NCBI RefSeq assembly: GCF_012516395.1
Contig: NZ_CP051206.1
Location: 248,001 to 312,000, forward strand
Source of the DNA: Dolichospermum flos-aquae CCAP 1403/13F
GTDB taxonomy: Bacteria; Cyanobacteriota; Cyanobacteriia; Cyanobacteriales; Nostocaceae
DNA: 64,000 nt
Reading direction: 5' to 3'
Positions within the stretch are counted from its first letter, which is position 1. Every line of letters starts with the position of its first letter. The position numbers and the translations under genes are program-made. Of this stretch, positions 34,191 through 42,636 are shown in pieces. The notes below the pieces were generated by a model. The model was given only the letters and a program-made list of their open reading frames with translations. It was not told where the DNA came from and ran no database searches.

Positions 34191-35542
34191 AGAATCTACA
34201 AAACTATGATTGGCTAATTTGTGATCATAGCCAAGAATTACCACAAATAGCCACAGAATTATATTTAAAATTAACTCAGTTATCAACCCCAAAAATTATT
34301 ATTGCAGAAAGATCACCAGTGAGATTTTTAGCCAGTTTTATTGCAGCTTGTGCGGCTAAATGTCCGGTTTTTCTCTGTAACCCAGATTGGAGTCAATCTG
34401 AATGGGAACAAGTCTTTAATTTAGTGCAACCAGATATAGTTTTAGGAATAGATCATAATTTTTCAAAATCACCAATTATCAATTATGAATTACCAATTAC
34501 TAATACTATCATGATTCCTACAGGTGGTTCATCAGGAAAGATTAAATTTGCTATTCATACATGGGAAACATTAACGGCTTCTGTGCAAGGATTTACAGAA
34601 TATTTTTCCATAAATGTAGTTAATTCATTTTGTATATTACCATTGTATCATGTGAGTGGATTAATGCAATTTATGCGTTCCTTCACAACAGGAGGTAAAT
34701 TAGTAATTACCTCATCTAAAAAATTAGAAACTTCTCAACTACCAAATATTAACCCAGCCGATTTTTTTATATCTTTAGTTCCCACCCAATTACAAAAACT
34801 TCTCCAAAATCCCGAATTAACCCAATGGCTATCAAAATTTTCTACAGTTCTGTTAGGAGGTGCGCCACCTTGGGATGAATTATTAGAAAAAGCAAGATAT
34901 CATCAGATTAGATTAGCACCTACCTATGGCATGACAGAAACCGCCTCTCAAATAGCAACTCTTAAACCTGATGAATTTTTACAAGGTAAATTTAATAGTG
35001 GAAAAATTCTTCCCCATGCTAAAATCATCATTGATAATCAACCAGGAAATATAAATATTCAAAGTCAATCTTTAGCATTAGGTTATTATCCCCAAATGTG
35101 GGAAAATAGAGATAACTTTGTAGTTGATGATATTGGTTTTTTAGACAATTACGGCTACTTACATATTATTGGCCGCAACAGTGACAAAATCATTACAGGT
35201 GGTGAAAACGTTTACCCAACAGAAATCGAATCAGCGATTAGAAAAACAAACATGGTCATAGATGTCTGTGTAATTGGTATAACTGATAAACATTGGGGAC
35301 AAGCATTAACAGCCATTTATATTCCCAAAGATCAAAATATTTCTTACCTAGAAATTCAAACCCAACTAAAAAATCAATTGAGTAAATTCAAAATTCCCAA
35401 ACATTGGATTTCCCTACCAAACTTACCCCGTAACGCCCAAGGTAAAATCAACCGTCAACAACTCCAACAAATCGCCGCAGATTTTCTAATCAGATCCCCG
35501 ACTTCTTTAAGAAGTCGGGGATCTATATCCTCTATATCCTGA
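34175..35542 (+). CDS. menE: o-Succinylbenzoate--CoA ligase
   Basis: A 455-residue adenylate-forming ligase. The P-loop-like motif is TIMIPTGGSSGKIKFAIHT near residues 111-129, with APTYGMTETASQIATL near 248 and GFLDNYGYLHIIGRNSDKII near 321-340. NAQGKINRQQL near 426 carries the catalytic Lys. It activates o-succinylbenzoate to the CoA thioester. The reading frame continues through the dispersed hairpin repeat at 35492-35524, which encodes the last 17 or so residues (RSPTSLRSRGSISSIS). The native stop has therefore probably been lost to a repeat insertion. Confidence 0.92.
   Translation: MENLLENLQNYDWLICDHSQELPQIATELYLKLTQLSTPKIIIAERSPVRFLASFIAACAAKCPVFLCNPDWSQSEWEQVFNLVQPDIVLGIDHNFSKSPIINYELPITNTIMIPTGGSSGKIKFAIHTWETLTASVQGFTEYFSINVVNSFCILPLYHVSGLMQFMRSFTTGGKLVITSSKKLETSQLPNINPADFFISLVPTQLQKLLQNPELTQWLSKFSTVLLGGAPPWDELLEKARYHQIRLAPTYGMTETASQIATLKPDEFLQGKFNSGKILPHAKIIIDNQPGNINIQSQSLALGYYPQMWENRDNFVVDDIGFLDNYGYLHIIGRNSDKIITGGENVYPTEIESAIRKTNMVIDVCVIGITDKHWGQALTAIYIPKDQNISYLEIQTQLKNQLSKFKIPKHWISLPNLPRNAQGKINRQQLQQIAADFLIRSPTSLRSRGSISSIS
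35492..35524. repeat. Dispersed hairpin repeat AGATCCCCGACTTCT, copy 1
   Basis: Near-perfect 15-bp-arm palindrome AGATCCCCGACTTCT...AGAAGTCGGGGATCT. It overlaps the 3' end of menE. Other copies lie at 51277-51309 and 56850-56882, with a split copy around 45233-45441. Confidence 0.9.
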
Positions 35543-35544
35543 AA

Positions 35545-35994
35545 TTACATAACCTCCTCCCTCGACCTTCTTCTCTCTGCGCCCTCTGCGTCCCTGTGGT
35601 TCGTTTCTAACCAATGATTCATATAATTTGGTAATTCCTGCTTAATTTTACTACTGGCATCAATACAAACGTGCCTAGTAATTGCCTTAGCAACCATTAC
35701 TTCATCTCCTGTCATTTCATAGGTAATTTCAAACTTATCCGAACCTATTTTTTCCGGTAACAAACTAATTACTAAATTGTCACCACAATACATAGGACGA
35801 AAAAAATCTACATTAGCATGAACAATAGGAAAAGCTACAGATGGATTAGTAAAAAATGATTTAAGATTAATACCAGAAGCTGCTAATGAAACCTCATAAG
35901 CTTCATGACAAATTCTGAAAATATTGGCGAAATAAACGACTCCAGCCGCATCAGTATCTTGAAATCGGACAGTGTAGTAATATGTAAAAGCCAT
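35545..35994 (-). CDS. 1,4-dihydroxy-2-naphthoyl-CoA thioesterase (hotdog fold)
   Basis: A 149-residue hotdog-fold thioesterase with [20 protein letters not shown] (residues about 8-27), the 4HBT-type catalytic Asp segment. [20 protein letters not shown] lies near 57-76. It is the Slr0204-type enzyme that releases DHNA from its CoA ester, and its place at the end of the men genes fits that step. It is convergent with menE. The C-terminal 15 residues ([16 protein letters not shown]) derive from a 'CAGAGG'-type dispersed repeat, so the native end is probably near LETNH. Confidence 0.88.
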   Translation of the reverse strand: MAFTYYYTVRFQDTDAAGVVYFANIFRICHEAYEVSLAASGINLKSFFTNPSVAFPIVHANVDFFRPMYCGDNLVISLLPEKIGSDKFEITYEMTGDEVMVAKAITRHVCIDASSKIKQELPNYMNHWLETNHRDAEGAERRRSREEVM

Positions 35995-35999
35995 GTTGA

Positions 36000-36237
36000 A
36001 AATTTCCTCAATTCAAATTTACTATCACACATCATTTTATTTCATATTAACTATTAATAATTAATAAAAACTAACCTATGGTTATTCGATATCTTTTGTA
36101 ACAGCAAGTTTTTTATGCAATAATCACTAATGCAGTGTGATTTTGCACAATTGTTTTTTCAGCAACGTAACACAACAATAATTACGTGCTAGAAGGATTT
36201 TGTGATTATATTTGTGATAACTTAAATACTCCATTGG
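36000..36237. other. Gene-free region between thioesterase and HopA1-family gene
   Basis: AT-rich; no supported open frame or RNA. It probably holds the thioesterase promoter. Confidence 0.4.
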
Positions 36238-36375
36238 TTAATAACGTCCTTTATCGCGTTCCAAGTCAAAAATTGCTTTTTCGATATACCATCTGTCTGT
36301 GTGTCCTGGATGTTTCCCGCGCAATTGGGAAATTATCCTTTCAGCAGTTGAGGTATCGCCACTGAGTTTAAAGGC
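36238..36375 (-). pseudogene. Coding remnant overlapping the 3' end of the HopA1-family gene
   Basis: In a different minus-strand frame from the HopA1 gene, about 45 codons encode LSAFKLSGDTSTAERIISQL then RGKHPGHTDRWYIEKAIFDL ending ERDKGRY and a stop at 36240-36238. There is no start codon after the upstream in-frame stop. The WYIEKAIFDLERD block looks like a conserved protein C-terminus (a similar block ends various cyanobacterial proteins, from memory). It may be the tail of a lost gene fused here by deletion. Confidence 0.45.
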
Positions 36376-37445
36376 TGATAAATATCCTCAGAACTAGGAT
36401 TAAGATAAGGATGCTGCATATCAACTAAATTTTGGGCAAAGTGTTGATTAATAACTTCTATCCGTTCCTCCAGGGCGTTTTTACCCTTTTGCCAAGATTC
36501 TAACAACGCATTGGCCACAATTTGACAACGATTCATCCCAAAACTTTCTTGAGGAGCAAATTTTTGATTTGGTTCTTCTGCTAACCCTAACCCCGGTGCT
36601 AAAAATTTAGTAAATAAGGGAATTTCTGGCTGAAAATAAGCTTGATGTTCTTGATAAATATCTTGAAGAATAGTCCGAATTGTCGGGTAATCTTGGCATT
36701 CAAAATGCAGCACTCCGGCATCATAACGCCCATAAGCTGCGGGATTATAAAGAACCTGAAAACTAAAGGCAATAGCCGCATTATTTAAGGCTTGGGTTAG
36801 GCTCTCCATAATAGCAATTGCCCCTGTTGACGTAAAATTAAAATAAATTTGTCCTCCTCCTAAATCAGCATTTTCTGCATCTTGGTTTTCTATTCCTATA
36901 TTGCTAACTGCCACATAACAGCCATTTTGCAAGCGATTTTTAGGCATCCATATTGCTATTAATTCCCCCACTTTGGGCAACTTTTTCCGGGGTTGTAGAT
37001 GACATTCTGGCTCAATATATAAGGTTAATCCGTCCTTACTCACAGCCATACTACCATCAGGTTCAATTCGCAAAATCTGCCAATTGGGTTCATAATGGCC
37101 TGTACCATAATTGCTATGATGTAGTTGTTCATAGAAATTTTCATCTACACCTAAACTATTATTTTCTAGGAAATTTACCTGAGATTGGCAATTATTATTA
37201 TTTGCAGCTAAGACTGTTTGCAGTGAACCATTATAATAAATTCCATAGAGAAAATTTCTCAGCAGTATGTTCAAATACTTCTGTTTTAAAGAAGGTGGAT
37301 TTTGTTGAAACCTATTTGCTATATTCGCGGGTAAAGCAAAAGGTTGATAATGGGGATGGTAAATACAAAAATTAGGTTCAATCTGGATATTACTGGCAAT
37401 ATCGCATAATGACTGGAAAATTTGATTGGGAGAATCATCAAACAT
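36333..37445 (-). CDS. HopA1-family protein (putative phosphothreonine-lyase-like)
   Basis: A 370-residue protein with the HopA1 block order. GGGQIYFNFTSTGAIAIMES lies near residues 201-220, then FQVLYNPAAYGRYDAGVLHF near 236-255 and TKFLAPGLGLAEEPN near 286. QESFGMNRCQIVANALLESW is near 305-324. HopA1 proteins are known as type III effectors. In RiPP clusters homologues act with an APH-like kinase to eliminate phosphate from phospho-Ser/Thr. Here the next upstream gene, 61 bp away, is such a kinase, so the two are probably one functional unit. A GTG at 37460 is an alternative start. Confidence 0.82.
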   Translation of the reverse strand: MFDDSPNQIFQSLCDIASNIQIEPNFCIYHPHYQPFALPANIANRFQQNPPSLKQKYLNILLRNFLYGIYYNGSLQTVLAANNNNCQSQVNFLENNSLGVDENFYEQLHHSNYGTGHYEPNWQILRIEPDGSMAVSKDGLTLYIEPECHLQPRKKLPKVGELIAIWMPKNRLQNGCYVAVSNIGIENQDAENADLGGGQIYFNFTSTGAIAIMESLTQALNNAAIAFSFQVLYNPAAYGRYDAGVLHFECQDYPTIRTILQDIYQEHQAYFQPEIPLFTKFLAPGLGLAEEPNQKFAPQESFGMNRCQIVANALLESWQKGKNALEERIEVINQHFAQNLVDMQHPYLNPSSEDIYQPLNSVAIPQLLKG

Positions 37446-37506
37446 TAACTTGTTTTGCACCTCAAATTTCAGGAAAATATATTTCTAATTATCAGGAATA
37501 ACATGA

Positions 37507-38745
37507 CTAACAACCGCGCAGACGAGTTTTTTCGTAATAAAGACGGACTAATTGTTGTTCCTTTTGGGGTTGAGGAAGTTTTTGCAATGTGGGGACAGAT
37601 TGGAAAATTTCTGCTGCGGAGATCCCAAAAATTGTCAATACTGATTGCTCTGGCATAGTCAAAAGGCTTTTAGCAACTTCGAGCATACATAAGTTACTAT
37701 TATCAAAGGATCTTTGCCATTCAATTCTATTTTGAATCTGTTGAATTAATGCTAAACCTGCAAACTTAATTACCCGCACAATGAAGTCTTGATGATATTC
37801 TAAAATCATAGGGAAAGCATCAAGATAAGCCCGGATTAAAGCCAGAATCGCAGGTTGTATTTCTTCTAGAGGAATCATGGCTAAACTTAAAGATTCTGCT
37901 AACTCTAATGTTGGATCTACTATTAAACTAGACAGCCAAATTCTTAAATAACTTGCTAATAGCGTTCCTAAATCAAAAGCTGGATCTCCCCAACTGCAAG
38001 CTTCCCAGTCAATCAATTTTATCAGGCAATTATCTAGCTGTTCCCATCGGGAATGAACTAAAATATTACTTAGATGTAAATCGTTGTGAGTTAAACAAGA
38101 TGGTTTCCACTCATAAGCTAAATCAGCAATAGCGGATTCTAAACTTTCGTAACGCTGATAAAGCAGATGAAATTGTAGTGCTTCAGTGGGAATTGTCCCA
38201 AATGTGTCTGGATTTATTGATGGTATGCCTTGGGCGGGATTGTAAAAATTATAGCGAAACTGTCCTGCGGGCGCAGTGGACATAAAATCACGATACTCAC
38301 GTTTATTAAACGTGGCTCGGTGTAATCCTGCTAACGTAGTACCAATCGCGCTGGCAATTTCTGTGGGGAAAATACTGCTGTGTTGATAAAATTTTCCTAA
38401 CTCCACATATTCGCTTAAGTAGCTCCGCACCAGGATAGAATTTTCCGCATCAAAGTGGAGCAATGATGATGATATCGCGCCAATATTACCAATTACTGGA
38501 AATTGCTGTAATAACTGGTGAAATAGCGACTCATTAAAAAGTTCATGAGAACTTTGATCATTATTAATGTTCCGTTCCTGTTTAATTAGCAGTTGGCGAT
38601 TATCTGCTAGTATGACCAGTAAATTTCGATTCTTCTTGGTATTTTCTGGCAATACAGATTTATATGCAGCGCCATCTTCCGCGCTACACAGTCCTGCATT
38701 GAGCAGATACTGGATAACATTTTGAGAAGATAGTGATGATAACAT
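37507..38745 (-). CDS. APH-like phosphotransferase paired with HopA1-family protein
   Basis: A 412-residue aminoglycoside-phosphotransferase-fold kinase. LLIKQERNINND near residue 51 includes the ATP-binding Lys. The Brenner motif is SCLTHNDLHLSNILVHS near 219-235, and LIKLIDWEACSWGDPAFDLG near 245-264 is the metal-binding segment. Such kinases act on small molecules or, in class V lanthipeptide and thioamitide pathways, on peptide Ser/Thr. No aminoglycoside resistance context is seen. It is the upstream gene of the pair with the HopA1-family gene on the same strand. Confidence 0.82.
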   Translation of the reverse strand: MLSSLSSQNVIQYLLNAGLCSAEDGAAYKSVLPENTKKNRNLLVILADNRQLLIKQERNINNDQSSHELFNESLFHQLLQQFPVIGNIGAISSSLLHFDAENSILVRSYLSEYVELGKFYQHSSIFPTEIASAIGTTLAGLHRATFNKREYRDFMSTAPAGQFRYNFYNPAQGIPSINPDTFGTIPTEALQFHLLYQRYESLESAIADLAYEWKPSCLTHNDLHLSNILVHSRWEQLDNCLIKLIDWEACSWGDPAFDLGTLLASYLRIWLSSLIVDPTLELAESLSLAMIPLEEIQPAILALIRAYLDAFPMILEYHQDFIVRVIKFAGLALIQQIQNRIEWQRSFDNSNLCMLEVAKSLLTMPEQSVLTIFGISAAEIFQSVPTLQKLPQPQKEQQLVRLYYEKTRLRGC

Positions 38746-38834
38746 GAATTATTTCCTAGTGATTTTAATGGCTAAAGAATTACCGCAGTCAATATTGAGG
38801 TGGCTGTAGCAGTTCTTAGTTAATGGTAAAAAAT

Positions 38835-38990
38835 TTACGAAACATTGCTACTATCTACTAATATCCCATTTGTGTCAGAAAGACCTGCCAAAATGGCAAT
38901 ATTAGCTATTTTTTTACTTTCAAATCTACGGAAGAAACTATAAGATCTTGACAATATCTGTAGTATAGCCTTGCACCTTGAATAAAACAT
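38835..38990 (-). CDS. Possible 51-residue small protein upstream of the kinase
   Basis: A minus-strand ATG frame encodes MFYSRCKAILQILSRSYSFF, then RRFESKKIANIAILAGLSDT and NGILVDSSNVS. GGA lies 8-10 bases upstream. It is 90 bp before the kinase on the same strand, where a RiPP precursor could sit. The end has Ser, Thr and Asp but only one Cys, at position 6. There is no double-Gly or other clear leader motif. It could easily be a chance frame. Confidence 0.2.
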   Translation of the reverse strand: MFYSRCKAILQILSRSYSFFRRFESKKIANIAILAGLSDTNGILVDSSNVS

Positions 38991-39311
38991 TACTGTTTCC
39001 AAATTAATTGGTAGTAGATATCCAGCGACAACAACGGTTACTTACAATCGTCAGTGATCCATATTCTCTGTATATATGTTAGTAATTTATCCTGATTATA
39101 ATCAGTATTGATTTACTTTTATCCCCGATCCTCTCTACTTTAATATATAAATGGCTACACTTGTATTCCTGTAGGTATAAGTTTTATGTAACTTTTCACG
39201 GGTGTTATAATTTACTCTTGCTTCATCAAATCAGCTAAGATAAAAATGCCATAGTCAAAAGTCACTATTATACTTAAACTCATAGTGAGAGATAATTTAC
39301 TCAGTTGATTG
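38991..39311. other. Intergenic region between the kinase and DUF815 genes
   Basis: AT-rich and divergent between two gene units. No other convincing frame, tRNA or repeat. It presumably holds promoters in both directions. Confidence 0.4.
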
Positions 39312-40658
39312 ATGGATCATCTAGCAATGCTTACGGCAAATACTACATCTTATTCGGCAGTTCAATTTCTACAACGCCAGGCCGCGTCCCTTTTACTGTA
39401 CCAATCTGTCCTAGAAAGCGACGTAGGCAGAGCGTTTCTGAATTTATTACAAACCATCCGTTACACTGATGGAGATGGGCGGAATTGCCTCCTGGCTTAC
39501 GGTAGTTATTTCCAAGCTTTAGCCAGTAGTCATCAAACCTGGGAAGAATATCTGATTCAGCAAATTCTCACTGCGGATAATCCTTTGAGCAAATTGGCAC
39601 AACAGCAGGAATTTAGGCAATTACCCTCAGCTTTAGTAGTCGCTGGACAACATGACTTGCAAATACTACAAAGTTTATATGAATGTAACAGTGCAGTTTT
39701 AAGCGAATGGGTACAAATGGCAACTCATTTACCTATTTCCCCTGTGGTTTGGTATCGAGAACCGGAAGCAGTGGGGACAGAAATGGGTTTAATCGCATCT
39801 ATTCCTCAGTTAGACAATTGGGGTGATGCTGTGGCAGATTTAGCCGCTTATTATCGGCAACATGGAACTGGTTTATTTGCTAAATATGCGGCTTTTCGTT
39901 GGCAAAATGGGCAGTTAGTGGGTATTGCTGATGCTGATTCGGTGAAACTGTCTACATTGGTGGGTTATGAGTGGCAAAAAGATGCTTTAGTGAAAAACAC
40001 AGAGTTTTTATTATCAGGAGAAACTGCGTTGCACGTATTACTTTATGGTAGTCGTGGTTCGGGTAAGTCTTCTTTAGTTAAAGCTTTATTAAATGAATAT
40101 AGTCATAGAAACCTGCGCTTAATAGAAGTTTCTAAGTCAGAATTGCCAGATTTACCGAAAATTGTCGAATTGTTGCGAGGTGTTCCCCAGAAATTTATTA
40201 TTTTTGTTGATGATCTTTCCTTTGAAGAAGATGATGATAGTTTTAAAGCAATGAAAGTAGTTTTGGAAGGAAATTTAACTGCTAGACCAAAAAACGTAGT
40301 TGTATATGCTACTTCTAACCGTCGCCATTTAATCCGGGAATATTTTACTGATAGACCTGCTCCCAAGGATAACAATGAAGTTCATGGTTGGGATACAATG
40401 CAAGAAAAGTTATCTTTTAGCGATCGCTTTGGTTTAACATTAACTTTTACAGCCGCAGATCAAAAAACCTATTTACAAATTGTCCAACATTTAGCCGCAA
40501 ACATCAATATTTCTGCCGAAGATTTAGAATTTGAGGCTTTACAATGGGCAACTCGGCATAATGGCCGTTCTGGCAGAACCGCAAGGCAGTTTATTGACTT
40601 TTTAAACTCAGATTTAGCTGTGTTTGGTGAAACTAAAAATCTTCCTATAGACTCATGA
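39312..40658 (+). CDS. DUF815-family AAA ATPase
   Basis: A 448-residue ATPase of the DUF815 family. The N-terminal half is a helical region unique to the family. Walker A LLYGSRGSGKSSLVKALL lies near residues 241-258, and Walker B FIIFVDDLSFEEDDDSFKAM near 295-314. VVVYATSNRRHLIREYF near 333 is sensor 1, and LSFSDRFGLTLTF near 366 contains the Arg finger. The role is unknown; relatives are widespread in bacteria. ATG 39312 is directly preceded by an in-frame TTG. A coiled-coil membrane protein follows 70 bp later on the same strand. Confidence 0.85.
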   Translation: MDHLAMLTANTTSYSAVQFLQRQAASLLLYQSVLESDVGRAFLNLLQTIRYTDGDGRNCLLAYGSYFQALASSHQTWEEYLIQQILTADNPLSKLAQQQEFRQLPSALVVAGQHDLQILQSLYECNSAVLSEWVQMATHLPISPVVWYREPEAVGTEMGLIASIPQLDNWGDAVADLAAYYRQHGTGLFAKYAAFRWQNGQLVGIADADSVKLSTLVGYEWQKDALVKNTEFLLSGETALHVLLYGSRGSGKSSLVKALLNEYSHRNLRLIEVSKSELPDLPKIVELLRGVPQKFIIFVDDLSFEEDDDSFKAMKVVLEGNLTARPKNVVVYATSNRRHLIREYFTDRPAPKDNNEVHGWDTMQEKLSFSDRFGLTLTFTAADQKTYLQIVQHLAANINISAEDLEFEALQWATRHNGRSGRTARQFIDFLNSDLAVFGETKNLPIDS

Positions 40659-40728
40659 CAAAAGTCACTTATCATGTAATATGAACCTAATTATAACTGT
40701 ATATTTACCAATGAAAATGTGAGGAATA

Positions 40729-42045
40729 ATGACGTTAATTACTAATAATACTAACAACTTGAGTACAATAAAACCTCGTAAAGTCCAATCAACAATATTT
40801 AATTATCAAGTTGTCTTAGGCATAGCCGCTTTTAGTATCAGTTTTGGTTTAAGCCTCGTCCCCAGTTGGGATTTCCCTAAAGCCTTTCTCACTGGGATAA
40901 TTACAGTTTTGGCTACCTATGCAGCCGCATTTCTTGTTGATAAACGACGCAGAAATGATGAACTGAGGATGATTGGTTCTCTTCAGAGACGCATTCGGGA
41001 TATAGAAGGATTGAAATCCCGCATTGTTAGAGAAATACAGCAATTAGAAGAATATAGAAATTTATTGTATACAGAAACTCAGCAACTAGAAAACCAAATT
41101 GGAGATTGTCGAAGTCAAAGGGATAGTTTACATCGAGACATAGGGACATTTGCTGCTCAGAAAAAGCAAATTGAAGCCGAAGTATGTAATCTTAAAAATG
41201 AATTTGTCCATTTAGAAAATAGTAATATAGAACTGAATAATAGCTGCAATAATCTGATCACAGAAAAGCGGAGATTAGAAATAAATTGTCATGCTTCTCA
41301 TGCCGAACTTAACCAAATTCAACCTCAAATTGATATATTAAAACAGGAAAAACAAGAACTAGGAAATGATGTAATTTTGCTGGAAAGACTCAAGCCACAA
41401 CTAGAAGAAAAGCTTTATGAACTAAGAATAGAAGTTCAAACTCAAGAACTGAAAATTGCTAAACAAGATGATTTAATAGTACAGACAAGTACAACTAAAT
41501 ATCATCTTGAAACTATTCTCAATTCTTTACAAAATAAGACATTAGAACAAAAATCTGAAGTTAATCAACTGCAAAATCAAATTTCTGTCTTACAAGACGA
41601 ACGGGATTTATTGCAAAATCAAGTTTGGGAATTACTGCAACAAGTGGAAACTATTAATCCCCAAACATTTACCGATAATGAAGAAGATAATTTAGAGTTA
41701 TTTCCTTTTGAGGAATTATTAGAACCATTAGATTCCATAAATGGCAAACATGATCACACAGGAAATTTACCAACGGAATGGGATACTTTTTTAAACCATC
41801 TCCCCGCTTATGAAATTCAAGTTTTGAAAGCTATCCTTGAGCAAGATAACCCCAGAGCTACTATTAAACAAATTGCTGAAGCTAATATTACTATGCCCAA
41901 TCTCTTGATTGATGCTATTAATGAAATTGCGAGTAATACTATTGGTGAGTTAATTATTGCAACCAATACCGAAGTTCCCGAAATTGTTGAAGAACATTTA
42001 TTAAATGTGAAAACAATGATTACTAAATATTCAGAAATTAGTTAA
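40729..42045 (+). CDS. Membrane-anchored coiled-coil protein with TerB-C-like C-terminus
   Basis: A 438-residue protein. Two membrane helices (about residues 28-47 and 50-68) are followed by a basic turn (DKRRRNDELR). A long coiled coil runs from about 78 to 305 (repeated LEN/LQN/QQL heptads). An acidic linker and a C-terminal domain with LPAYEIQVLKAILEQDNPRA and TIKQIAEANITMPNLLIDAI (about 358-400) end the protein. That domain resembles TerB-C ('tellurite resistance' C-terminal) regions. It may act as a cytoplasmic scaffold, perhaps with the adjacent DUF815 ATPase; that is inference. Confidence 0.7.
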   Translation: MTLITNNTNNLSTIKPRKVQSTIFNYQVVLGIAAFSISFGLSLVPSWDFPKAFLTGIITVLATYAAAFLVDKRRRNDELRMIGSLQRRIRDIEGLKSRIVREIQQLEEYRNLLYTETQQLENQIGDCRSQRDSLHRDIGTFAAQKKQIEAEVCNLKNEFVHLENSNIELNNSCNNLITEKRRLEINCHASHAELNQIQPQIDILKQEKQELGNDVILLERLKPQLEEKLYELRIEVQTQELKIAKQDDLIVQTSTTKYHLETILNSLQNKTLEQKSEVNQLQNQISVLQDERDLLQNQVWELLQQVETINPQTFTDNEEDNLELFPFEELLEPLDSINGKHDHTGNLPTEWDTFLNHLPAYEIQVLKAILEQDNPRATIKQIAEANITMPNLLIDAINEIASNTIGELIIATNTEVPEIVEEHLLNVKTMITKYSEIS

Positions 42046-42146
42046 TTTTTAGCAAGAAAATTTTAGGGGTTTAGCATTGTGCTTTACCCCTATAGATGAG
42101 TTATGGCATCTTAGTCCCTGGGTGCAGGATCTGTTACCCTAGATAC

Positions 42147-42494
42147 TTATACATCAATCAAAATGTTGCCTGCTTCCACTTTCAGAGGATAGGTTGGTAA
42201 GGTTTTTTCTGAGGAAACCATTGACAGTAATTTACCAACTACGGGTGGGAAGGGACACCAAGTTTTGACTTCACCATTACCCAAATCAAATGCACTGCGG
42301 TGGAAGGGACAAACTATCGCCCCATCTTCGATTTTTCCTTTTTTCAAAGACATTTTTAAGTGAGGGCAAGTATCATCTACAGCATAAAGCTGATTTTCGT
42401 GGTTTAAGAGTAGGATTTTGCGATCGCCCACTTTGACTACTTCCCGCGCACCAGCAGCCAGTGCGTTAGCAGCTAAAACTTGAGTCCAAGCCAT
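42147..42494 (-). CDS. Rieske [2Fe-2S] ferredoxin-like protein
   Basis: A 115-residue small Rieske protein. The cluster ligands are DTCPHLKMSL (CxH, about residues 42-50) and IVCPFHRSAFDLGNG (CxxH, about 60-74). There is no membrane anchor, so it is a soluble ferredoxin of the NirD/BphA3 type. It probably passes electrons to an oxygenase or reductase that is not adjacent. The start MAWTQVLAANALAAGAREVV is clear. Confidence 0.9.
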   Translation of the reverse strand: MAWTQVLAANALAAGAREVVKVGDRKILLLNHENQLYAVDDTCPHLKMSLKKGKIEDGAIVCPFHRSAFDLGNGEVKTWCPFPPVVGKLLSMVSSEKTLPTYPLKVEAGNILIDV

Positions 42495-42636
42495 GAGATT
42501 CTCCTAATTTTAAAGACCTATTCTTAGTTTCTCGCAATTGTGTCCTATGCGATCGCTAATCATAAGTTACCAGTTTGCAGATGTTCCACCATTGAGTCTG
42601 ATATTATCTTTTTGTATTATTCATCCAAAATTGATT

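Noticed and set aside
37507-38745. Aminoglycoside resistance kinase
   Set aside because: The APH fold is broad; pairing with a HopA1-family gene and lack of resistance context argue against it.
36000-39311. Clear lanthipeptide precursor near the HopA1/kinase pair
   Set aside because: I read both strands of the flanking gaps and found no frame with a leader and a Ser/Thr/Cys-rich core; only the weak 51-codon frame is listed.
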